Positions 17,394 to 24,042 of a stretch of DNA of 39,841 bases are shown here, in pieces; within the stretch, counting starts at the first letter, position 1, and every line of letters begins with the position of its first letter. Source of the stretch: Candidatus Kuenenia stuttgartensis. GTDB lineage: Bacteria; Planctomycetota; Planctomycetia; Planctomycetales; Planctomycetaceae. Under the pieces are notes generated by a model. It saw nothing but the letters and a program-made list of their open reading frames with translations. It was not told the DNA's origin and did no database searches. The stretch spans positions 1 through 39,841 of the forward strand of contig CAMDRI010000033.1 of assembly GCA_945906725.1 (NCBI GenBank). The letters run 5' to 3'. The translations under genes were made by a program, and so were the position numbers.

Positions 17394-18355
17394 GACACCG
17401 CCGCTTTCGAGACGACTGGCTCGCGTGCAGAAATGGCCGCGTTGATTCGAGCGAGTTGATCGACCGTCAGCAACCAACTCATCGCCTCGGCGTTCTCGCG
17501 GATTTGATGTGGACGTTTGGCTCCGCAGAGCGCGACCGTGATGCCGGCTCGTTGGATTGTCCAGTTGAGAACGATCTGCGAAACCGGGCGAACGATTTCA
17601 TTCGCCATCGCTCGCAGTTCGTCTAGGAAGTCTTGGTTCCTCTGCCATTCGTCGCCGGAGAACATCGGGTATTTGCGGCGGCCATCCTTCGCGTTGAAAA
17701 CATGCTCGCGCGATAAATGACCCGCCAGCAAACCTTTCATCAGCGGCCAGTAGACGATGGCGGCAACTCCGTGTTCGACACACCAGGGCAACTGCGAATC
17801 TTCGATCTCCCGTTGCAGCATGTTGAAATGCGGCTGATACGCCGTCAGCGGACAGACCGCATGGAACCGCGCGAGCAGTTTGGTGCTCGAATTTGAGAGT
17901 CCCGCGCTGTGTACCTTACCTTGCCGGATCAACTCGCCAATCGCGCCGGCCGACTCTTCGATCGGAACTTCTGGATCGGGAGCATGCAAATAGTAGAGGT
18001 CAATGTGATTCGTTTGCAGTCGCCGCAGGCTCTCATCGCATTCGTGTTTAAGTGTCTCCGGCCGGCCACATCGGACTTGTTTGCCTTCGATCCAGTGGAT
18101 GCCTCCCTTGGTCGCCAACACGATCTTGTCACGATCGTGCCGCAACACACGGGCAATCATTCGTTCGCTTTCACCGTCGAATCCGTAGCAATACGCCGTG
18201 TCAAAGAAATTGATGCCCGCATCGAACGCCTCGCGAATCGTGGCCAAGCTGTCGGCCTCATTGACGTCGATGCTGGTAATCCCAGAGATCGGCCAGCAGC
18301 CCATTCCCAGAGGCCTGACTTGCAGAGAGGTTCGTCCCAAGGTGCGAAACATCAT
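17390..18355 (-). CDS. Aldo/keto reductase
   Basis: 321 residues from the ATG at 18353-18355 (a second ATG follows directly); AAGG lies about 8 nt upstream. The frame extends further but the family begins at MFRTLGRTSLQVRPLGMGCW. The catalytic tetrad of the superfamily is present: Asp in NFFDTAY, Tyr in AYCYGFDGESE, Lys in VLATKGG and His in YYLHAPD. The C-terminal nucleotide-binding pattern (VALCGAKRPHQIRENAEAM) fits NADPH. It should reduce a small aldehyde or ketone; the substrate is unknown. It is divergent from a secreted-protein gene, and its stop codon lies inside a family-A repeat. Confidence 0.93.
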   Translation of the reverse strand: MMFRTLGRTSLQVRPLGMGCWPISGITSIDVNEADSLATIREAFDAGINFFDTAYCYGFDGESERMIARVLRHDRDKIVLATKGGIHWIEGKQVRCGRPETLKHECDESLRRLQTNHIDLYYLHAPDPEVPIEESAGAIGELIRQGKVHSAGLSNSSTKLLARFHAVCPLTAYQPHFNMLQREIEDSQLPWCVEHGVAAIVYWPLMKGLLAGHLSREHVFNAKDGRRKYPMFSGDEWQRNQDFLDELRAMANEIVRPVSQIVLNWTIQRAGITVALCGAKRPHQIRENAEAMSWLLTVDQLARINAAISAREPVVSKAAVS

Positions 18356-18538
18356 GATGAGCCTTGTCAAAACCGGTAGTTCAGGCTTTTTAGTCTGCCC
18401 CGAATCCAAGAAACAGCGTCGAACGTTGACCGGGTCAGCCTGGAAAGACTGATCTACGCTGACTAGGGGTTGATGATTGCCTCGGCCGGGTTGTCGCGCT
18501 CTAATAGCCCCTTCTTCCCGTTGTCGTGGAGCAGAATC

Positions 18539-19354
18539 ATGAAACACAGTCACTGGTTGGTGATGTCGGCGTCGCTATTTGTTGTGGTTGTTTGCGGAGC
18601 GATCGTCTGGTCGGATGCCTCACGGGCCATTGCTCAAACGGGGGCAAGCAAAATGAAGACGAAAATCGGGACGAGCAAATCTAAAGTGTCGGACTCGAAA
18701 GAACTCGACTCACGCGCCGAAAAGAACCTCGAAGCGTTCCTGGCCGATACGGTCAAACTGGCCGAAGAGTATGAGAAGGCCGGCAAGTTCGAGGAGGCTC
18801 AAGATCAGCTTCGCAATGTCGGTAAGTTGAAGCCGGACTTGCCGGGTCTCAAGGAGAAGATTGATAAGCTCGGCGAGGCGGTGTTTGAAACCAACGATTT
18901 CGATTTGGAGTTGGATGTTTCAGACAGTTGGAAAAAGATGGTTCTGGTCTCCAAAGGCAAACCGGTTCGAGTCGAGGCCACCGGCAGCTACAAAATCACG
19001 CTGGCGGGCCCGACGGATGCCAACGGTCTGCCGACCAAAGATCCCCGCACCGACATGGCTGCGGGAGTGCGTTGCGGAGCCTTGATGGGCATAGTCGTTG
19101 CAACACAGGATTCGGGTGCCAGTGCCACCACTGGCGCTGGTGCCAATACTGGAGCCGGTGCCGGAAAGGCAACCGGCCGCAACAACGACAAAGTCGGCGA
19201 GCCGTTTGAAATCGGAGCCAGCAAGGAATTCACGCCGAAGGAAGACGGCATCCTGCTGCTCAACGTGAACCTGCCGGCCGGCCACAAAAGCACCGGCAAG
19301 CTGCGAGTGCATGTCTCCGGGCACCTCAAGTTGTTGCCGAAGGAGCTGCGGTGA
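18539..19354 (+). CDS. Secreted protein with possible PA-IL/LecA-like beta-sandwich
   Basis: 271 residues from the ATG at 18539, which has GGAG about 6 nt upstream; the frame opens earlier at 18470. A signal peptide is clear (MKHSHWLVMSASLFVVVVCG, cleavage perhaps after ARAIA). A basic Lys/Ser segment is followed by a helical region with TPR-like spacing (AEEYEKAGKFEEAQDQLRNV). The C-terminal 160 residues (SDSWKKMVLVSKGKPVRVEATGSYK, CGALMGIVVATQ, FTPKEDGILLLNVN, GKLRVHVSG) resemble the layout of PA-IL-like sugar-binding domains, interrupted by a Gly/Ala/Thr repeat (GAGANTGAGAGKATG). The lectin assignment is weak. Its stop overlaps the start of the next gene by one base, so the two are coupled. 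Confidence 0.65.
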   Translation: MKHSHWLVMSASLFVVVVCGAIVWSDASRAIAQTGASKMKTKIGTSKSKVSDSKELDSRAEKNLEAFLADTVKLAEEYEKAGKFEEAQDQLRNVGKLKPDLPGLKEKIDKLGEAVFETNDFDLELDVSDSWKKMVLVSKGKPVRVEATGSYKITLAGPTDANGLPTKDPRTDMAAGVRCGALMGIVVATQDSGASATTGAGANTGAGAGKATGRNNDKVGEPFEIGASKEFTPKEDGILLLNVNLPAGHKSTGKLRVHVSGHLKLLPKELR

Positions 19355-20367
19355 TGACCGACGTCGCCGCGTCATCGCTGCGAGTCGGCCTGGTCGGCTT
19401 GGACCGTCCCGGCCTGCATTTGATCGAACGATTTGCATCTGGCGGACCGTTTCGCGTCGTGGCCGTGTGGGCCGATCCGATCGTTGCAGAGGTCGTCTCA
19501 CCATTCGGTGTGCGATTGGTCAATCATCCCCGAGAACTCCTGACAGCAGCGGATGTCGATGTGGTTTGGTTTGCGGAATTTGATGCTTTCCGAAACGACT
19601 TCACGGCGGCAGACACGCTCTGTGAGAAGCACGCAATCGTGGAAACTCCGCTGACACTGAATTCCGCCATCGCCGATCGAGCCTTCCGTGAGGCCGCCCG
19701 CAGCAACCGACTATTGCTCGTCCATCATGCACGTCGCTCCGATCCAGATTACCAGCAAGCGTTGGCCGTCACCCAGGACTTAGCTCCGAGTGCCCTCCGA
19801 GCCGCAAAATTCGTGTCGTGGAGCTACGGACTTCCTCCACGCGGAGCGACACGTGGCCACGGGCCGCTACCCCCCGACGCTAGCGACGATGCGCAGATCA
19901 CAAAAGTGCGATTCGTCGCTCATGCACTTGATCAACTGTTGGCATTGGTGAGCGATCGACCGATCCGCGTGTTTGCGACCGGCGATCAAAATTCTCCTGG
20001 ATTCCCAAAACTCTTCGCCGGCCATTCACTCACCCTGCAAATGACCTTCGAACAGGGTTGCCAAGCCGAAATCGACATTCGTCTGGATAGCCCCACGAAA
20101 TCTCAGAGCGGTTGGTTGCTGACCACTGAGCGAAGCGGTTACGCCAAAGGCCAGCGATTCACGCTGACCGACGACGGCGAGGTCTTTGATTCACCGGTGA
20201 CTGCCGCGGCGGACAACTACGGGGACGCTGACCAGTATGAATGGCTCGCCGAGCAGATTCGTTCTGGAGTGCGGGACCAGGTCGAAGAGGCTCGTGTTCG
20301 CACCGTCGTCGCAATATTGGACGCAGCGCAACGCTCGCTCGATTCGCGGCAGGTGATCGATCTGTGA
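19354..20367 (+). CDS. Gfo/Idh/MocA-like oxidoreductase-family protein with altered active site
   Basis: 337 residues. The ATG at 19354-19356 overlaps the TGA of the secreted-protein gene (19352-19354); a GTG lies one codon earlier. The N-terminal Rossmann region reads LRVGLVGLDRPGLHLIERFA, and the family pattern of a strand followed by a pocket (ADVDVVWFAEF, KHAIVETPLTLNSAIADRAFREAARSNRLLLVHHARR) is visible. The conserved EKP motif, which supplies the catalytic Lys, reads ETP. The glycine-rich loop is also atypical. It may be a non-catalytic or substrate-shifted member. A C-terminal helix (ADQYEWLAEQIRSGV, ARVRTVVAILDAAQRSL) matches the family end. Confidence 0.75.
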   Translation: MTDVAASSLRVGLVGLDRPGLHLIERFASGGPFRVVAVWADPIVAEVVSPFGVRLVNHPRELLTAADVDVVWFAEFDAFRNDFTAADTLCEKHAIVETPLTLNSAIADRAFREAARSNRLLLVHHARRSDPDYQQALAVTQDLAPSALRAAKFVSWSYGLPPRGATRGHGPLPPDASDDAQITKVRFVAHALDQLLALVSDRPIRVFATGDQNSPGFPKLFAGHSLTLQMTFEQGCQAEIDIRLDSPTKSQSGWLLTTERSGYAKGQRFTLTDDGEVFDSPVTAAADNYGDADQYEWLAEQIRSGVRDQVEEARVRTVVAILDAAQRSLDSRQVIDL

Positions 20368-20379
20368 CGTTGGACAGGT

Positions 20380-20575
20380 TGGAATACTGCTTCGCCCAGT
20401 TACCTCTGCGTCCAAAATCCACGACGCAGACGTCGTCGACCTGCGGGCCGACGAGCTTCACAAAGTCTTGGTGGGCGGCATGCGGCAGACAAATGCTACA
20501 GCCCTTCTCGTCGTCACCGCCAACAATACGGAAATAATCGCTGCTCCAATGGTCCGTTGAATCGAGGAATTCTCG
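20380..20575 (-). pseudogene. Possible coding remnant, unknown
   Basis: Reading the minus strand from 20575, just after an in-frame TAG, gives about 65 residues that look protein-like: EFLDSTDHWSSDYFRIVGGD, then a CSICLPHAAHQDFV segment, then LVGPQVDDVCVVDFGRRGNW. There is no ATG start, and the frame continues without a stop into sequence antisense to the oxidoreductase gene, where it loses character. This may be the decayed end of a gene whose family I do not recognise. It may equally be chance. Confidence 0.2.
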
Positions 20576-20612
20576 CTAATGAAAAACTGACCGGTCGGAA
20601 TCGACGCAGCGG

Positions 20613-20801
20613 CTATGTGGACTCTTTGAAAGTCTCGTAGCCCATGTAGATCACAATCGCCGCCGTAATCAAAAACAGGATGTCGAAGACCTTCATCCCC
20701 GAATACGGAATATCAATAATGAGATCCACGATGGCCGACACGGCAACCAACCCGGAAGCCACCATGGACCCAATCAACAGACGTTTGACCTGCTTCGACA
20801 T
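20613..20801 (-). CDS. Small two-helix membrane protein
   Basis: 62 residues from the ATG at 20799-20801; a GTG at 20817-20819 would add six. After a short basic head (MSKQVKRLL) come two hydrophobic helices: LIGSMVASGLVAVSAIVDLII and VFDILFLITAAIVIYMGY. The polar tail is ETFKEST. The clean hydrophobic pattern and basic-inside orientation suggest a real gene, though neither start has a strong Shine-Dalgarno sequence. The function is unknown. It is divergent from the first DUF3467 gene across about 265 nt. Confidence 0.6.
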   Translation of the reverse strand: MSKQVKRLLIGSMVASGLVAVSAIVDLIIDIPYSGMKVFDILFLITAAIVIYMGYETFKEST

Positions 20802-21066
20802 CGACAACTCGCGTGACACGGACCTAGGAGATTCTCTGTTTCAATCGGCCACAAACGCGACCGAAGGGTGAATGAGTATAAAGACGATGTGCCCGGCAAC
20901 TCCAGCCGAGCGGTGACTCATTCCTGCGACGAATCGCCGTTGCCTTCAAAACTATTGCCCACTAACTTCACGCCCTTCGCCAGCCATTGTCTTGAGCAGG
21001 CGAATCGGCAACCTCATTGCCGGTCAAGGAAATTCTCTCACCCCAGCCCCAGCAGGAGCGCACATC

Positions 21067-21432
21067 ATGGCCAAAGACAAGAACAGTGACACCCTCAAAA
21101 TTGATCCAGAAACCGCCCCCGAGGCTCCGGCCGCTGCGCCCGCCGCCGCCGCTCAGCAAACGCTGACCGTCGATGACGCCCATTCGACCGCCAGCTACGC
21201 CAACTTCTGCCGTGTGTCGAGCACGCCGGAAGAGCTGATTCTCGATCTGGGACTGAACCCAAATCCGTTCGCTCAGGGGAGCGTCACGATCCATGTCGGA
21301 CAGCGGATCATCATGAATCACTTCACAGCGAAACGACTACTGCAAGCACTAGCCGTCACGCTGCAACGACACGAGCAGGCGTTCGGCACGCTTGAAACCG
21401 ATGTCATGCGACGTCTGCGTTCGGCAACGTAA
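21067..21432 (+). CDS. DUF3467 domain protein (single domain)
   Basis: 121 residues from the ATG at 21067, which has CAGGAGC about 9 nt upstream. The first 45 residues are charged and Ala/Pro-rich (APEAPAAAPAAAAQQ). The DUF3467 domain occupies about 46-115: YANFCRVSSTPEELILDLGL, then NPFAQGSVTIHVGQRIIMNH, then FTAKRLLQALAVTLQRHEQAFG. This family of short beta-alpha domain proteins has no established function. No signal peptide is present. A second gene with two copies of the same domain begins 121 nt downstream on the same strand, suggesting that the products work together. Confidence 0.85.
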   Translation: MAKDKNSDTLKIDPETAPEAPAAAPAAAAQQTLTVDDAHSTASYANFCRVSSTPEELILDLGLNPNPFAQGSVTIHVGQRIIMNHFTAKRLLQALAVTLQRHEQAFGTLETDVMRRLRSAT

Positions 21433-21553
21433 TTCGCCCTGCGGTGGCAGTGCACGTCCATAAGAACGTCGGTGTGCGGAATTGCCGCCGCCGACGTTTT
21501 GTTGTCTGATGTGTTCAAACTCGCGGCATTGAATGTCCACTGGGAGCTGCTCT

Positions 21554-22237
21554 ATGAACGACCTACCGCCCGAATCGAATGACGACAACCCGGAACAAAA
21601 TCCCAATCGCGAAGTTGTCAGTCAAGAGGTTCAAAACACGCACATCGGCGCTTTGGTGCCTGAATCTGTCGCGGCTGGTGTTTTTACCACCGGAGCCGTT
21701 GTGCTCAACGGGCCACACGAGTTCATCATCGATTTCTTGCTGCGCATGTCGAAGCCCCAACAGGTGGCGGCTCGTGTCGTCTTGCCTCCGGCGGTTGTGC
21801 CGCGATTCATCGCGGCCTTGCGCGAGAACGTCAAGAACTACACAGACCGGTTCGGCAGCCCGGCAATGCCCGGAACTCCAGCACATCCCCTCTGTCCGCA
21901 GGCGACAGCCGAGGCGTATCAGCAACAACAACAACAACCGCAATCACAGGGATCTGCTCAGGAACTCTACGAGCAGCTCAAAATCAAAGACACGGAATTA
22001 GGCGGTGCGTACGCCAACGCCGTGATGATTGGCCACACGGCCACCGAGTTTCTGTTCGACTTCATCACCACGTTCTTTCCACGCTCAGTCGTATCGGCGC
22101 GAGTCTACATGTCGGCTCCCAACGTGCCCCGACTACTCGATTCGCTGACGCATTCCTTTGAGCAGTTCCAACGCAAGCTCGCCGCCGGACAACAACCGCC
22201 ACCACCGCAGCAGAAGCCGCTGGATGATCTGCTGTGA
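21554..22237 (+). CDS. Tandem DUF3467 protein (two domains)
   Basis: 227 residues from the ATG at 21554, preceded by GGGAG at about 7 nt. Two diverged DUF3467 copies are visible. Copy one is at about 30-100 (AAGVFTTGAVVLNGPHEFII, RVVLPPAVVPRFIAALRENV). Copy two is at about 145-215 (GGAYANAVMIGHTATEFLFD, SARVYMSAPNVPRLLDSLTH). A Gln-rich linker with a CAACAA run (AYQQQQQQPQSQ) separates them, and the C-terminus is Pro/Gln-rich. The shared pattern is a small-residue start, a T/P-E-F/L-I-L-D-F core and an R-x-R/Y-strand with P-x-x-x-x-R-x-x-x-x-L. The function is unknown. A family-A repeat begins 2 nt after the stop codon. Confidence 0.82.
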   Translation: MNDLPPESNDDNPEQNPNREVVSQEVQNTHIGALVPESVAAGVFTTGAVVLNGPHEFIIDFLLRMSKPQQVAARVVLPPAVVPRFIAALRENVKNYTDRFGSPAMPGTPAHPLCPQATAEAYQQQQQQPQSQGSAQELYEQLKIKDTELGGAYANAVMIGHTATEFLFDFITTFFPRSVVSARVYMSAPNVPRLLDSLTHSFEQFQRKLAAGQQPPPPQQKPLDDLL

Positions 22238-22238
22238 A

Positions 22239-22262
22239 GTAGGATAGGCACTCTTGCCCGTC
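22239..22262. repeat. Single family-A repeat between convergent genes
   Basis: The 24-nt unit opening GTAGGATAGGCACTCTTGCC occupies almost all of the 26-nt gap between the tandem DUF3467 stop (22237) and the stop of the convergent exported-protein gene (22264). It could serve as a shared transcript end in either direction. Confidence 0.75.
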
Positions 22263-22263
22263 C

Positions 22264-24027
22264 TCATTTCGCCGCCGGTTTCGCGGGAGCCGGTGTCACT
22301 TTTTTGCCGCCCCCAACTTCTTGGCGACCTTCGTTCGCTGTAACCTCATCGTCGGCCTTCTTAAGTTCCGCCAATTCGTCTCGCTGCTCTTTGATCCGCT
22401 CGTCGCTGAGATGTCGGCTAATGAGTTGAGCTGAGTCTCCGCAGAGCTTGTCGATTTTCTTTTCGAGGTTCTTGTCCTTCTTCGCCTGAGCTTTTTTGAG
22501 CATGGCGGCTTTGACGGCATCGAGCAGCGTTTGAAAATGGTTGGCTCTCGGCTGTCGGTCGAGATCGGCCAGCGTCTCGTTGAACCGAGTCCAATCTCCA
22601 GCCTTCGCTGCCCCTTTCGCACGAGCAATCATCAACGCGCGCCGAGCCACTGAGTCGATTAATTCGGCCCGCAGCAGTTCCAGTTGGCTTTCGATTTGCA
22701 ACCGCAGCGAATCGTCGGGAAGTTCCGCGGTCGTCGTTGAAACGACTCCGGGGATGAACGGGAATCGTCCCAGCAAATTGCCGCCGCTCGAAACGTACAA
22801 CCAGATCAGCGGCTTCTCCGGATTGAGCGGCACGGTCACTCGGCCGCGACGATCCGTGATCAGTTCCAACACCTTGTTGAACTGTGTGACAAACTGGGGG
22901 CTAGCGGGTTTTGGCACTGACTCCTCGGCCTCGTCTGACTTCCTGGCCTCAGCCGCCTTTGCCACTTCCGGCGGAGCCTGTGGAGCTGGCACCATCTGCC
23001 GCTCGTAGACATTGACTTGATAGCCGATCAACGGCTTCGTCGGGTTGTTGTGCGGCGTGAGGCGGATGCGTGTCTCGTTGAACGCTGGCCGCACACCGAT
23101 GGCCCAACTTTCGACGCGTTTACTGTTCTTCCCCAACGGAAGTCGAAGTCCGGTATGAATCGAACACTCGCCGCGAGCACGGTCACTCGATTCCATCAGC
23201 AGGTACGACCAGGGAATCATCTGCACCTGAGTCACTTCACGATCCTTGTTGAAGTATCGCAGCAGAGGCTGGAAGTAATTGCCCTTCGCCAGTTGCTCAA
23301 CCGACGGATCGCCAGAGGGAAACTCGCCAGCTCGCACGCGGACTTTGCCCACACCCCCTTCGGCGCTTTCGATCAGGACCAACGGACGAAACAGATTCCG
23401 GATGACATCGCCCAGTTCATTGGTCAACGCGCGACGGTCGCCGACGATTCGCTCCTGGCGCACGCTCAGTTGCTGAGTCATCCGATCCCATTCACGTCCG
23501 CAAACTCGCAACACGCTGCCGTGACCAGAGACACAGACCACGAATGCTTTGTCGAGTTCCTTGTCGGCGAGTTGAGCTTCCAGCGACCCCCACGTCAGAC
23601 GAGACAACCCGTCCTCGTTCTCCGGCGTGAGCCAACGATTCTCCTCGACCACCGCAATCCACATCTCGCCAAACGTGCGGTCGATCCAAGTCGCCAGCTC
23701 CGCGATAGTTTCTTGCCGGGCGCGAGGCGTCAAGGATGGATGCTCGTCGAAGGCCACGCTGATTCTCACGCGATACGACTGCAACTCCATCGGAATTGGC
23801 GGCGGCGCTTCGGCCGGTTTCTCTACGGTATTGGCTTTCGCCACCGGAGCATCAACCGGAACGGTTGGACTTTCTTGCGCGACGATTGGAGCGGTGAGAA
23901 GTGCGAGGAAAAGACATTGCGAGTTGCAAATTGCAAATTGCAAATTGCAAATGGAACCCCAAAGACGACGACCTCTGGGCTTCGTCCCCGGCTCCTCAAT
24001 TTGCAATTTGCAATTTGCACTTTCCAA
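22264..24027 (-). CDS. Exported protein of unknown function
   Basis: 587 residues if it starts at TTG 24025-24027, which has GAAGGGA at about 8 nt; no ATG occurs in the first 79 codons. The N-terminal 37 residues are encoded by TTGCAAA repeats (NCKLQI and ICNLQFAIC motifs), then a hydrophobic stretch (CLFLALLTAPIVAQ) looks like the core and end of a signal peptide, so a repeat may have replaced the original start. The mature part shows a folded-looking region (MELQSYRVRISVAFDEHPSL to about residue 440) with an FVVCVSGHGSVLRV segment. A C-terminal charged, helical, Lys/Ala-rich tail follows. I do not recognise a family. It lies 15 nt downstream of the solute-binding-like gene, so the two are probably cotranscribed. 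Confidence 0.72.
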   Translation of the reverse strand: MESANCKLQIEEPGTKPRGRRLWGSICNLQFAICNSQCLFLALLTAPIVAQESPTVPVDAPVAKANTVEKPAEAPPPIPMELQSYRVRISVAFDEHPSLTPRARQETIAELATWIDRTFGEMWIAVVEENRWLTPENEDGLSRLTWGSLEAQLADKELDKAFVVCVSGHGSVLRVCGREWDRMTQQLSVRQERIVGDRRALTNELGDVIRNLFRPLVLIESAEGGVGKVRVRAGEFPSGDPSVEQLAKGNYFQPLLRYFNKDREVTQVQMIPWSYLLMESSDRARGECSIHTGLRLPLGKNSKRVESWAIGVRPAFNETRIRLTPHNNPTKPLIGYQVNVYERQMVPAPQAPPEVAKAAEARKSDEAEESVPKPASPQFVTQFNKVLELITDRRGRVTVPLNPEKPLIWLYVSSGGNLLGRFPFIPGVVSTTTAELPDDSLRLQIESQLELLRAELIDSVARRALMIARAKGAAKAGDWTRFNETLADLDRQPRANHFQTLLDAVKAAMLKKAQAKKDKNLEKKIDKLCGDSAQLISRHLSDERIKEQRDELAELKKADDEVTANEGRQEVGGGKKVTPAPAKPAAK

Positions 24028-24037
24028 TTTGCAATTC
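23924..24037. repeat. TTGCAAA heptamer arrays in inverted orientation (family E)
   Basis: Four tandem TTGCAAA units at 23924-23951 face an inverted array (AATTTGC units, about 23997-24037) across about 45 nt. The pair spans the start and signal-peptide region of the exported-protein gene and reaches to within 6 nt of the stop of the gene upstream. Similar TTGCAAA runs are a familiar intergenic element of planctomycete genomes. Confidence 0.75.
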
Positions 24038-24042
24038 CCTTC

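Noticed and set aside
23924-24037. CRISPR-like short tandem repeats
   Set aside because: The units are 7 nt, contiguous and inverted, with no spacers or cas genes.
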